Part shown: positions 38,801 through 51,269 of the stretch, piece by piece
Layout: each line of letters opens with the position of its first letter
How positions within the stretch are numbered: position 1 is the stretch's first letter
Origin: Typha latifolia
Lineage: Eukaryota > Streptophyta > Magnoliopsida > Poales > Typhaceae
Direction of reading: 5' to 3'
Length of the DNA: 64,000 nucleotides
Assembly: GCA_019914945.1 (NCBI GenBank)
Contig: CM034113.1
Location: forward strand, 1,488,001 to 1,552,000
Notes under the pieces: generated by a model
Database searches by the model: none
Seen by the model: the letters and a program-made list of their open reading frames with translations, nothing else
What the model was told of the DNA's origin: nothing
Made by a program: the position numbers and the translations under genes

Positions 38801-40894
38801 CATTTGAATCTATTGACATATCGAGAATCATAGTTGTTGCAGCCACGTTGATGAGCAACTCTATGCCACCTTTGGACACAACCCCAGAAGACAAATATTC
38901 CATTGCCAGAATTGCCTAGCTTGTGTGCACCAGCACACCTCAGTGCATGCCTACTAGACGTCGAGGTGAAGGTGCCTTGACCTTGTTCTATTACGGGCAC
39001 CTTCCACATGGCATGGGTGATAGAGGAGAAGTTTTAGAAGCCTCGAAAAATTGTAAACCACCATGGACACCAAAAGGACAAGATGGACTGAAGCATGATG
39101 AATTGATACAGTCTAAGTCTAAATCTGAGTTAGCCTGAATCCCTAAATTATAGAAACTTACAGTATGCACAGTTCTAAGAGAATAATCAACACCTATTCA
39201 TACGACGTTCGAGAAATACGAAATCAGAGTAATTTGATCAGTGATGTCGTGATCTACATTTTTTTTATTTGGACTTTCTAAATATTCGAATTCTATCTGG
39301 GGCAAAACCACGATCTAAACCGAGGGAAAGTCAGAAGCTAGGTAGATAAGATTAACTCTTAGTTTATTTTCGTTATCTTAGGACTCCTTATATTGTTTCT
39401 CCATAAATAAGGTCGTGTGACTTGTTCCTTGGGAATGCATGAAATGATAAACTGAGATTAATCTTCTCCATATCTTCCTCGTCTCAGGTTCCTCCCTCCT
39501 CGTCCATCTTAACCCTAGTCTCTCTTTCCTTTACACGGCTTTCTTCCTTGCTCTAGCCATGTCGACCTATTATAGCTGCTGCCAGCCTTTGGTCCACATC
39601 ACTAGCAAGAACAAGGAACTGACAACTGGAATGACAGAATCAGAACTCATTATGTTGTTGTTATGACCAACACTTGTAGATTTTTCTTTAATTTCATATT
39701 TTATTGCCTGAAAAAAATATCATGACTGCATGAAAAATACATAATTAGACTAAGAAAACAGACAAGGATAATCAATGAAGATATTAGCAGATTATCTGAA
39801 AAGAAAAATCAAGCAATATCACGATATAATGGAGGAGAAATAGTAACATGACAAATCAAGCAGGAAAAATCAGTACCTGTTGCAGCACTGTTTGTGTGTT
39901 TCCTTGATATCAAGTTGGGCACTATCCTACCAAGTCCAGTCGATAGTACCTTAAGAAGATATGCATAACCTATCAAGTCCATCCAGAAAGCAAAAACAAC
40001 AAACACAAGCATAGTTGAATTCTTACTAAATGAATAGGATAAAAGAGTAGCATACTGTTCACATGAACAACCATTATAAGCAATAGCATATTATTCTGAT
40101 GAACAATCATCTTAAGCACTAGCATACTTATCAGATGAACAACCATTATAAGCAAGAGCATATTATTCAGATGAACAATCATTTTAACAATTAGCATACT
40201 AATCAGATGAACAACCATCTTATGGCAGAAAGACTTCAAAAGAAGACTTTCTACCAAAACCATATATGTTCGCGAAGGGAAATATGTTTCAGAAAGTGAA
40301 GGAACCATTCAATTCAAGGACATCATGACACAAAAAAGATCATAAAATAGAAGGGGTTTCCATGAGCTTACAGTCATCACAATGAGAGCACTGAGCGCAC
40401 CAGACAAAACGATTGACTTTGGATGTCGCATTGCCATAAGAGCAGCAATTATAAACGTTTCATCTCCAATCTGACGAACAATTAAGAACAGCAATAAGAA
40501 GCACAATTATTTAATCTCATCAAAATTTAACATTTAACAATAATTTCACAATACCGACCTCACTAACTAAGATCATGGAGAAGCTAGCAAAGAAGGCATC
40601 AAAAATCCCAGGGCCAACTTCATCTAGAGCCACCCCATGATCCTCGAGCCCTGTATCTTTGCGGAGCGAGTGTAGAAACACCTACACATCAAACAAATCA
40701 AGCCATATTTTCCCACGCTAAAATGCAATTAAGCTAAAATTTCGAGAAAAACAACAAAACTGATCACCTTAGAGCGGCGACCCAAAGATTTGACAGATTC
40801 CACTGATTCACTTTCCAAAATCTCCTCCTAGAGCGACGCATATTCAAAGCGAATCGAACATAGTACATAGTACATAGTAAAGTAAAGTAAAGAT

Positions 40895-40970
<76 letters not shown>

Positions 40971-41079
40971 CCAGAGCTGAAACGACTGCGATGGAATAGA
41001 TGACAAGGATTAGGAGAACGAGGAGGAGGGAAGAGATGTGAGGAAGGCTGGATCTAGGGTTTGGAGACAATTGCCCCAT
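32822..41079 (-). CDS. PML3: GDT1-like / TMEM165-UPF0016 family membrane transporter (PML3-like)
   Basis: GDT1 family proteins exchange Mn2+ and/or Ca2+; the Arabidopsis member of this form acts in the Golgi. Nine exons on the minus strand: 40972-41079, 40768-40827, 40559-40681, 40372-40470, 39877-39949, 36103-36188, 34892-34975, 34577-34636, 32822-33010; 882 nt, 293 residues, stop at 32822-32824. All junctions keep phase. Residues 1-36 are a hydrophobic signal/anchor (ISSLLLVLLILVIYSIAVVS). Both family signatures E-x-G-D-x-[TS] are present: EIGDET in the first repeat (exon 3/4 junction) and EWGDRS in the second (exon 8). Between them lies a charged loop of about 60 residues (SDSKASQKKEIEEVEEKLEA). 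An in-frame ATG at 41094 would add five residues. Intron 5 (3.7 kb) carries a short LTR retroelement and intron 4 a minisatellite, yet the gene looks intact. The PML3 symbol rests on length and signal segment and is less sure than the family. Confidence 0.92.
38175..38669 (+). repeat. Left LTR of the short retroelement
   Basis: Shares with the right copy the ordered blocks ccctaaattgtagaaa, gagaataatcagcaa, accacgatctaa and tcttctccctatctccct, ending gtatca. Divergence between the copies is considerable, so insertion is not recent. Confidence 0.65.
39099..39601 (+). repeat. Right LTR of the short retroelement
   Basis: Direct repeat of 38175-38669: tgaattga start, ccctaaattatagaaa, gagaataatcaacac, accacgatctaaac, tcttctccatatcttcct, ending cacatca. 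Confidence 0.65.
40062..40225. repeat. 36-bp minisatellite in GDT1-like intron 4
   Basis: Units of 36 bp beginning atgaacaaccat/atgaacaatcat start at 40062, 40098, 40134, 40170 and 40206 (last partial). Odd and even units resemble each other more, giving a 72-bp higher-order period. This tract explains a repetitive open frame on the minus strand, which is not a gene. Confidence 0.85.
40895..40966. repeat. Compound (TA)n(GA)n microsatellite
   Basis: About 20 bp of TA followed by about 52 bp of GA, in intron 1 of the GDT1-like gene, immediately next to the donor side of exon 1. Confidence 0.95.
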
Positions 41080-42829
41080 TGCAGGAACTCCCAAACCCTA
41101 GATTCAGATCGGTACCAAATGGAATTGGAGAAATTTGACAAACAAATATCGAATAGTTCTCAATATTTCGTGTGGGAAGGAACCGAGATGGAAATAGGAG
41201 GAGGTGAGATCGGATCTGGAGCAGAATTCGAAGCAAAGGTAGAATTGGGGGGAGTGGAGAAAGGAGGGAACGAGACCGTGTGAGGTTGCTGCGGCTGTCC
41301 GCTGTTTGGGCAATGCGGCACACAGCAACCCAGCAGCGAATCCCACCTTCCTCAAAGAAGGGACGCTTGCTGTTCAATTTATTTGTGCTCTTTTCGTTTG
41401 CCGCATTGATACAGGAAAAGTGTCGGCATTTTTATTTTATTTTGTTGGATTTTTTTCGTAATTATCATTATAATTTAAAATATTATAATTACCACTATAT
41501 TTTTGAAAAAATTTATAGTAAATTTTATTATTATATATAAGAGGGAGACAAAGAGATCGTATGAGATTGTTATCGCTATTTTATGTTTGGGCAAGATACC
41601 AAGTGAAGCCCACCTTCTTCGGTCAATAATGGATGCTTGTTATTTATCTATAATTTTTTTATTTTTTATTATATTGAATTTTATGTTTTATTGTTTGGCA
41701 GATGGATGGTGATAGCTTTCAATTCTGGTTAATTGATGAGGAGTTAGTTTGTTGTACTCGAATAAGATTTAGTAGAGTGACTATGTAACTTGTAAGCTTT
41801 AACTAATGAGATTTAACTCTAATATGATATTAACATATGTATAACTGAACATAATAGATTTATCCATCTTTTAAAATAAGAAAAATATAATGGAACCAAA
41901 GTACCCTTTGTAATTTGTGATAACTATTTGCAAAAATATGTTTCTCTTTTCTATTGATAAATTTTACACTTCTTTGCCGTTTGGTTTTAGTTAAGGATTT
42001 TATATTTTAGATTAAGAAATATTATTGTAGATTTATAAGCAAACATTAAATTATTCGATTAAAAATATTATTCAAACTACTCCACACAAAAAGCTCACTC
42101 TTAATTTGAGTTTATATGTCATTTCAAAAATTCGCTCTCCTCTCTCTTATCACTTAGCTATCTTATTCCATAAATAAATCAAAAATTTTTGCTCGACTTG
42201 CTCGGCTATCTTCTCTCTCCTCACATCCACATATCTCATTTCTTACTCAAGTATGCATTCATACCTATAAGAAATGAGAATAATTTAATTTAAATAATTC
42301 TAAGCATCAAGTATAATTGAGTCTATTCTAATTTCTTATAAAACACTCTCAACATGCCGCGTGCCTCTCACATGAGGTTGCTCTCATGAAACACGTGTAC
42401 ACTAAAAGAGCTAGCAACATCATCACCAAATATGACCAAAATAATGAAAATAATATGAGAGCTTGCAAACCAAAACAAGTTCATTGATAGTACAAAATTA
42501 AATGAAATCTCCTAATACAAAGGGACATGTTGAAATTAAACTACAATAAGAGAAAAAAATTTGACCCATAAAAACTATAACATAAAAGATATAAGAGATA
42601 TCTAATTTCCTACAAAGTAAATTGTTATAACAATTTTCCCTATGAAATAATTTGTATCATAAATCAACACGAATAAATATAGCACTCAACAAGTGATAAC
42701 TATACTCAACAAGTGACAACTATCTTTATCAGGATAAAATATATATAATTATACTCAACATGATAAATGCATGAATATATAAATAGCATATTACTATTAT
42801 GACAATAAGATGTGCACACAAATATATTA

Positions 42830-44590
42830 GGATGATTCAGTTCTCGCACCTACTAACTCTATCCTCCTCCATAACATAACCGCTCATCATATTCAACACT
42901 AGAACCATCACCTAGCGAACAACTGACTAATCATTTCTCCCCTAGACTAGAGACCTTAGTCATAGATTCATCACTATGAACAATCCACATAAGCTTTCAA
43001 CTTAACATTATCAATCATTTAGTGTACGCATTAGATACCGCTAGGTCTACACTATCTCACTCTCATACCATCATTTTAATATCATAAGGGTTTAACTCTT
43101 ATTAATCAATATTATATCACTCGCTAAGCCTGATGAACAATATGCATAATTGCTTTAGATTCATAAATTAAAACCTTAAATATAGGCTCTACTATATTAT
43201 TATTCTCCCAAATATTTTTCTAGCCGGAAAGATGTCAAATACAGTTAAGACATAAAAATCATTTCTTAACATAGTGCACGTGTGCTAATAGCATGCTACT
43301 ATGTATGGTGGACACCAACATGACAATCGATCAATATAATCGATAACATCATTAAGAGCATGCATTATTATATATGAACATACTAATTAAAATATATAAT
43401 CATCATGGTAAAGGTAGTAATGTTACTATAGTTGAATATCATGTGTAGTCATCTAAACTAACTATATCATTAATATATAAATAATTATGATTAATAATAT
43501 TAGTTTATAATATAGTGCAATATATGTAAATACCATGTGGCAAGGAAGATAAGCCACTTGTCTAATATTACTATTTTTCTTGATGACATGGATATTCTAG
43601 TCTAAAGCGAATTTACTCTTAGTTTGAGCTAGTCCTTAAGAAGATCTGAGACAAAAATATATTACTATCAAATTCACAAAATTACTAATGAAAACTTAAT
43701 GATTCAACTAAAAAATACTACCTAACTATATGGGCTCTGGCTAGTGAACACCAAAAAAATAATGGGGGTACGAATGGAGTGTCTTCCCCTTTCTTTTTTC
43801 TTGCTCATACCCAGAGCAAAGGCCACAAGAAGGAAACGTCGATGACCACCTTTCACCAGCTAACTGAGAGAGACGAGAGGGAAGAAAGGTTGCCATGAAG
43901 GCGATGGTGTTCCGATGGAGTCCAATAAGCCTTGGTTGGCAACTAGCGAAGGTAAGAAAAATAAACAAAGAAGCTGAGGCGGCTTGGACATTAGAAAAAA
44001 GAGAGATAGCTTGACAAGGTGCTAAGGCTGAGATAGCCGAGGAAAGTTGTAAGGGCCTACCACACTCCATGAGAGCTCAAAGTTCAAATTGACGCTCAAC
44101 CACCAACACGATTAACCTCACTCGAGCATTACCAGTGGTTGGGAAGGGATTCAGACTAAAATTCACCACTATGGCAAACTATTTGATTATGAAGACTCTT
44201 ATCAGTTGGCCACCGTTTGCTGACTAATTTACGCACAACTCGGTGGTGGCGAATCGACCAAAAATGCACCCATGCTGACATAACCTAATAAGATAGAGCA
44301 AGAGAAAAAATGGTTTATTGAGGAATTTGATGATATGGTCGACATTGTGATCTCACCATCAATTTACAACATCGGCCAAAGAGAGTGAAAGAACAAGAGC
44401 TCGAGTAGGGACAGACAGGTTGAGGGAGAGAGAGAAAGATAAAGAGAGAGAATGTTAGAAATATGTAATTGGAGGAGAGGACCGTGCTACACACGATGGC
44501 AAAGGGGCTTTATTGAGGACGGGAAAGAGATAGGGTTTAGCATGTAATCGACTTGCCTCACCTTTTTTCTTCTTTTCTAGGTATTACTTC
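42830..44590 (-). mobile_element. Possible LTR (solo or fragment) of a Gypsy-type element
   Basis: The high-coordinate edge, read on the minus strand, is gtaatacctag, similar to the tgtaataccc start common in plant Gypsy LTRs. A GC-richer purine-run segment at about 43740-44560 sits inside AT-rich arms, as in the stretch 49340-50470. No partner LTR or coding part is seen, so the call is by resemblance. Confidence 0.25.
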
Positions 44591-45589
44591 TTATTTATAT
44601 TTTTACCTCAATTTTATATCACATTAAAAATAATTAGTACACCACTATTATTATTTATAATTAAACACTATGCTTCCTGCTCTAAATTGGACGTACAATT
44701 CCAAAAGTAAGAAATGAGATTCCTATAGATGTCCCTTGATTGACAACTAAATAGAATCTTAACATAATTTCTTTTTTTTAACTCTAATAATTATAAGCAG
44801 CTAAAAATTTCACCAAAAAAATGACAAAAATATTAACGTTTGATAGTTTGCATTTACCATATATTTTGAGAAAATATCTAATTAATATTACATGTAAATT
44901 CGAACCACAAAACAATTATAAAAAAGTAATTTTTGTTTGCTTTGAGATTAAGGAAAATTTTAGAATAACTATTCTAGATTCTTACTTTTAAAATTAGACC
45001 TTTAATATAATGTAATGAATTCTAATATTTATTTATATCCTAAAATAGTGTATAATAATTATATTTGACGTGATATAAAGTTAAAATGAAATATAAATGA
45101 GAAATAATAATTAACTCAAATGTTATTCATTTATTGTAAGTATACAATGCATAAATAGATGTGTGATAGGAGAAAATAGATAGATAGAAAATTTGGATTG
45201 AAAAATTAAGCTAAACCTTTTAGTTTGTAGAATAAAATATCTAGGTGGATAATAGGAGAAAGGAGACAATTTTTAAAATAATTTTAGTCAAATCAAGGAT
45301 AAAATTATAATTAGGCTTATATGTATAATAATTTAAATAATATTTCTAATCTAGAGTATAGATAATTTAAATAATATTTCTAATCTTGAATAATGTTTTC
45401 TACTTTAGAATAAAGAAAAAGATAATTCATAAGCAAATTGGAAAGTAATTAGCAACACTATGAAGTTTTACTAGATCACATAGAGTAAACTATAATTTTT
45501 ATAATTTTGATATTAAATTGAAAAATTAGAGAATGAGAAATAAAAAAAATAAATAACCTAGCTGATGATTTCTATGATACTAAAGTAAT

Positions 45590-46150
45590 AAATTAGTGCA
45601 GAATATATTCACAAACACACAATATTTTATACGAAGAAAACCTCAAAACCTGGGTAAAAAGTTATAAATTCATAATATGGTCAAATCAATTACTAAAATT
45701 AAATGTAGTAGTTACAAGATGAGACTTATGGATCGTTTGATGTCTGTTGATATCATAATTATATATGTAAGGTCTTGCTTAATCGAACTCAGGACATGTT
45801 ATTTCTTGTTATTGATTCCTAACCACAGTGAGCATCGAGATTGATGTTTTCGTCTTAGTAATCCTCAAATTGGAACCTTTCAGGATATGATGAAGACAAT
45901 ATCTCAAGAAAAATATTTCAACACCATTTGTCACAAACTCTTCCAAAGCCACGATTTTGATCTCTTCAAAACCCTAAACTGGAGACTCAATGATACAAAG
46001 AAAGATGACATAAGATTATGTCTAAGTCCTTATATAGCTTTATCATAAAGTATCAAAATTGCAACCTCAAAAATTTGTAAATTTTACATGCATTCAATCA
46101 CTCTCAAATGTGTTTGAATGCTCCTAGAAAGATTTTTCTTTGTCATATTA
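45590..46150 (-). mobile_element. Possible Copia-type LTR fragment
   Basis: Words such as cacacaatattttatacgaagaaaacctc and gtgtttgaatgctcc follow the same order and style as the stretch at 6430-6830. No ends were found. Confidence 0.2.
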
Positions 46151-48119
46151 ATCTTAATCCATTAGAACTATTATTAAACACCTAGTACATGAAAAAAAAT
46201 ATGTCATATATGTTATAACCATTTTAATATATTCTTCATTAATCATCTCATAACTTCTACTTAAACCCATGCATAAAATCTAGACATGCTATATTAATAA
46301 AAAAATTATTTGAATCATAATTTGCCAATTGTATCAATATAAATAAAATTTTATAATATTTCTCTTTGGCAAAACAAAATTTTCTAAATATACAAAATGT
46401 CTACTCAAAATCATTACACATTCTCACTAGAATATAAGACAAGTTTTGTTTGCTATTAAAATAACCTACACAACTTTAGGTAAAATGCATGTGATGTATA
46501 AAAGTAATAAAAATAATATGATATATCTATAACAAACCATTAAGTGATATTATACGTAAATATTTAATTTAATATAAGACAAATTCTCTCTTCTTTCATT
46601 TTTTTTTGTAAATTATCAAACTAAGTTCACTCATAATCTTTCATTTTTTGTGAAATCAAGCATGCATCCCCCATTTAATTTTTTACTATAAATTAGTTAT
46701 CACTATACAAAGATAAATAATAAATATATTTAAAATATAATGCGACGAAAAATAAACCTATCTTATAGGTAAATATACCATATACGATGAAAGGATTACT
46801 AAACAAATCAAGTCATTTAGCAATTAGTGAGAGTGTATTTCGAACACAAGATTCGTAAATCTTTATAAATCTAAGATCCAAGTTAAAATGCCAATGATAT
46901 GCAAAAATTTGTAAGCCTCAATATCAAATTCATTTATCTTCTTCAAACTAATTCTAAGCATTAAAATTCTAAGATAATGACAACACATTGCGTTCAAATC
47001 TAAAATCAATTTGGTAATTATCTAAGCCAAATAAGAGTTACAATGTCAAAATTTAAACTATATATTAGTGTAAGACATACATAAGATGCATAAAAAACTT
47101 CAAACACTTGATTTCTATTATTATTAAAGATGATAACTACTTACGTATCAAAATATTAAATAAAGTTTAGAAATCTCAATTAATAAATTAGTAAAATAAA
47201 AAATTATATACACAACATAGGTTACAATCCACTAGAACTTATTTCAAATAATATCGAGACATATATATGAAGATCGTAAAGAAAATTCAAAAATCATGAC
47301 TAATAGTCAAACCAATCTATGACATATAGTATCACTCATATAGTTGTGATTTTCATACTTATAAGTTAAGATAGCCTAATTTTAAATCTTTTCCATCTTT
47401 TTCTAAAAAATAATATTATATTTTTCACTTTCTATGAAATTTAAACTGAGACAAAAATGTTCTTATAAACTCATGTCAACACAGATTTTTCACTTGAAAT
47501 GTAGCTTATTCAACTTTTAAAAAGAGTGTAACTAGTTACTACTAAATAACATGATCAAAATAAACTAACACAATTATTAGACATAGCAAATTGATAACTC
47601 AAAATAAATTTGGTATAATTACTCAAACTAATGTACACTCATATCAACATGCAATGCTAAAGATTAGATTATCTTATTCTAAGACTGTTATTCAACATAC
47701 TCAAGAGGTTCACTAAAATCAAGAATTGAAATACTAGTGGTGACACTATTATACAAATTATAGCCTCTACCATCTAAGAGATCACCAAACACATTTAAAG
47801 TATATTTAAAAGTTTTTATATTTTTGCGATACAATAAAAAAGAAGAACCTCATAGTGGATCACTTAAACACCATCCCTAAATGATGTTAAGAGGTCATTT
47901 TTTCTTATCCAAATTGCTCTCACTTTTACTTTCAATTTCACATTACTCGCCTGAGATATTAAAGAAATGTTAGAATGAAGATCAATCGATGTGCTCCAAC
48001 AAAAAATCTTCTTAGTCTTAAGATTTCTATTTTCAAATGAAGCATTTTGACTTAACATAACCCTTCACCCCACATTGGAATCGGGTGTAATCGAGAGCCT
48101 TAATTGAGTCGAACTCTTA

Positions 48120-49067
48120 GGGCAACTCTAATCAGACTCCATTGCTAGCTCCAAAATTGAAGCTAGCAACAATGGAGCTCCAAATTTGGAGCCCCACTAA
48201 AAAAATGGAGCCTAAGTTTTTTAAAAATTCTAAATTTGCCTAATAATTATTTCATTCAATAATTTTAATTTCATCTGTATCCTTTATTAAATAATCTAGT
48301 TAACTAAGTAATAATTAGTTTTACTAATCTATTTTTAATAAAAATAGTACTATTGGAAAGGTCTTATCGAGACCTTTAAAATAAGTCTAATATTAAATTA
48401 TTTTTAAGTTAATTTAAATTTTAAATTTTTTATTATTTATAAAAATGAGTCTAATATTTTATTATTTATAAAATAAATATGTTGATTATTATTTAAAATC
48501 AATGTGTCCTAAAATATAATTACTCAAAATTATTTTCTAATATAAATATTAAATATTAAAATACATCAGATATGAAATACATCAAACATCAACTACATCA
48601 AATAAAAATTATATTAAAATTTATATTCCTTCATTCTCGTGCCTCTGCCATAAGTTTTCAATCATTTCTAAACTCAAAATGAGCCTTTCTATCTTGGATC
48701 TTTTTATGTCGAGCAAGGAATTATTGAAATCGTTTATCATCATTGGCTTCTAGCTCTTCAATGACTTGAGGTTGAGTAATTTTAATATTTTTAGTTAATG
48801 ACATGTAATGCTTATTTCGATATTTATTTCGTATAATATAATTTCTATTTGTTTAATTAAAAAATTAGTAATTTAAAATTACTTCTAAAACTATTGGATA
48901 TTAGTCTTATTTTAAAGATCTCGATGAGAGTTTTCTGACTATATATTTTTATTAAAAAATAATAATATTAAAAGAAACTATTAAATAATTTAAAATAGCT
49001 AATATAAATAAATAAATATAGCACCGGGCTCTTGGCTCCATATTGGCTCCATTAGTGGGAGATGCTC
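48120..49067. mobile_element. PIF/Harbinger-type element with TTA target duplication
   Basis: The left end gggcaactctaat and the right end, read on the opposite strand, gagcatctcccac are imperfect inverted repeats (first nine positions 7/9). TTA abuts both ends (48117-48119 and 49068-49070). The trinucleotide TTA/TAA duplication and a g-g-g-c-a-t-c-t-c-type end are hallmarks of PIF/Harbinger elements. The 948-bp body is AT-rich and keeps a transposase remnant on the minus strand. Confidence 0.7.
48630..48777 (-). pseudogene. Harbinger-like transposase C-terminal remnant
   Basis: Minus-strand translation reads QPQVIEELEAND, then DKRF, a stop, FLARHKKIQDRKAHFEFRND and a further stop. The pattern F..F...H..I.D...H..L..DL is the C-terminal tail of plant HARBI1-type DDE transposases. 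Two in-frame stops and no upstream catalytic part mean it is dead. Confidence 0.5.
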
Positions 49068-49339
49068 TTATCAAGTTCATTAAAATTAATTTCAAGCCTA
49101 AATATTGGATCAAGCTTGAATTGAAACAATTTTAATTTAAGTCAATTTTGAGCTAAAGTTAAATGAGATGATCAATAAGAAATTTAAGCTTGAAATTTTA
49201 AGCCTATTTTCGAGCTTAATTAAGCTTGAATTGAAATAAAGCATAATTCAACTATAAGATATAAATATTATATAAATATAAACTAATAAAAATTATTATA
49301 TATTTGATCTAATGGTTCATATTATTTATATATAAGAAC

Positions 49340-50470
49340 ACCTTCATTTACAAATTTGAAGTGTCATATAAATGACTACTATAACAATCATTCTACGCCA
49401 CATGAATCTTACGAGCTTACCCTTCCCCGTGAGTGTCATGTAGAAGTTTAGGAGCTCAACAACATACGAACGAAGAAACCTAAATAAAATTAACGGAAAT
49501 CAGAAAATGGTCTACAAACTACAACAAATCCATCCATAATACAAAAGTAAGAATCTCTTACAATAGTACATGATTAGAGTAAACTAGCTACAACAAGGGA
49601 ACATAAATCCTTTAACATGAGTACAATTAGTCCCTACTTAATTATGACCAGCTCTAGGATGAGCTGGTTCCAAGGTGTTCTGCGATAGAATCACTAGGTC
49701 AACACCAATTTCTAAATTTACAAGAGTAAAGAAAGATGAGATAATTAATAATACTGAAAATAATAATAAGGAGGAGAAAAAACTTGGCTCGAGCCTTGCC
49801 TAATCTAAGAATTTATAAAGAAAAACTTAAAAAGGCTCGAGCTGGCCAAGCCTAGCCCGTAGCCAAGGTGATCGGGCTGGCTCTATAGAGCTCGAGCTTG
49901 AGCCCGACACACTCGAGCTGGCTCCACCCAGCCTAAGTCCTAAACGGTCTCGAGTTGGGCATCACCCAGCCTGCGCAACAATCCCCAGCTTAATAAGCTG
50001 GGGCACTGCACTAGGGAGGAGGTACCTCCTCCTCTCCACCTACCCACACCAACACCACCTCCACAAGGGGGAGGGAGGGGGAAGAATTGACATTGGAGGT
50101 AGAGTGAGTATGAAGACGTCGCGCTTAAAGCGCCATGCCATCACCAACTAGAAAAGAAAGAACGAGGGAAGGGAAAACTCACTAACGACAACGACAAATT
50201 TGTCAGCCCAATCGCATTAACGATCGGATGGAGAGAGGTAGTGGAAAGAGAAGGAAGGTGAGTGGAGTAAACCGAGGGGAGGAGAAAAAATAGGTGGGGA
50301 GAGAGAGAAAGGAGCACGATAACCCTCTACCCAAGGTATGCCATCTGCGCATGCCGATGGTGGTGTGCACAGTGAGGCTATGTCTGCCCTCCTCTCTCCC
50401 CTCTACAAGGGGTTGAGGGTGGTGGGCACGTGCCCCACCCTTCCCCTAATTTTTTTTTGTGGGTATTACA
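49340..50470 (-). mobile_element. Possible Gypsy-type solo LTR
   Basis: Read on the minus strand the right edge starts tgtaatacccac, a usual start for plant Gypsy LTRs. It is followed by a GC-rich segment and then AT-rich DNA. The low-coordinate end is not defined. No internal retroelement genes are present, so a solo LTR or fragment is inferred. Confidence 0.35.
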
Positions 50471-51014
50471 CCTATTATATAAAAGTAATGTTAATCATGT
50501 GAATGTTTCCTTATTTTTATCCAATATATCATTATTCTCTTTTTCCAAACAAAAAGAGAAATTATAATATTATTATCCTATATCCCCTCATAAGAACTTG
50601 CTGATTTGATTAGTAATTTTCAAATACTCATAATATTATATTTAAATTTTAAAATAATTTAAACTTAAAATAGTTAGTAGCAGACTTAAAAAAATAGTCA
50701 AAAACTCCACAAATTGCTACAAAGTGGTAGAAAAGTCTAAAGGTACATTTTATGCTGCTATTTGATGGATAATTTATACCCTTTATAGGAGTTAAAACAA
50801 GCTTTGTGATGTATTGGATAAATTATAAAAATAGAGGTACCCTATTCCTTTCTTTTCCTACTGTTAAATAGAGGAGACTTGGTCAAGAGAACCAAAGTTA
50901 AAGTCACCGAGTGACACTGCACCAGAACCAACAATAGACATAATATAATATAAAATGAATTATATACTTTATGTTGTAAGTTAATTCTTGCAAACAAATA
51001 AATAAATTTTTTAT

Positions 51015-51115
51015 TTTATTTTAAGTCACCGAATATATTATTAGAGATTGGAGTTGAACTTATAACTCTTTGGTACCTACCAACTCTACTAGAGTTGGTT
51101 AATAATTGATTGTTT
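51015..51115 (-). mobile_element. Possible SINE remnant
   Basis: On the minus strand, agagttggtaggtacc (A-box-like) is followed about 15 bp later by aagttcaactccaatc (B-box-like, GTTCAANNCC). That is the order of a pol III promoter in plant tRNA-derived SINEs. The flank is A/T-rich. No target duplication is visible. Confidence 0.35.
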
Positions 51116-51269
51116 TTTAGTTCATACATAACTCTTTAACAATATTTTTTTTGTGAGCATTTTCAAAAGAAAAGATAATATTTTCTCAATATTTATAAAA
51201 TAAAAAACTAATTTATAAATCTTGTGCGCCAACCAAACTAAGTTTTAACACTAGGACTAAAACAAAATA

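Larger units (their letters stand above)
38175..39601 (+). mobile_element. Short non-autonomous LTR retrotransposon in GDT1-like intron 5
   Basis: Two LTRs of about 500 bp flank only ~430 bp of internal DNA, total 1.43 kb. Both LTRs start tgaattga and end atca. Just inside the left LTR is tagtattagaaccaac, resembling the Met-tRNA binding site (tatcagagcc) of plant Copia elements and giving plus orientation. The internal region has no gag or pol frame, as in TRIM/small derivative elements. It is antisense to the host gene. No convincing 5-bp target duplication was found. Confidence 0.65.
41095..48116. other. Gene-poor AT-rich intergenic region, first part
   Basis: The first 200 bp are the GDT1-like 5' UTR/promoter side, moderately GC-rich. 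The following 7 kb are AT-rich and show no frame resembling a protein. LTR-like text is present near 42830-44590 and 45590-46150 (separate entries). Elsewhere nothing is recognisable to me. Confidence 0.5.

Noticed and set aside
39973..40308. Repetitive minus-strand ORF of 111 codons
   Set aside because: It is produced by the 36-bp minisatellite within an intron.
43741..44070. Minus-strand 109-codon ORF
   Set aside because: No domain; lies in an LTR-like GC-richer segment without promoter or splice support.
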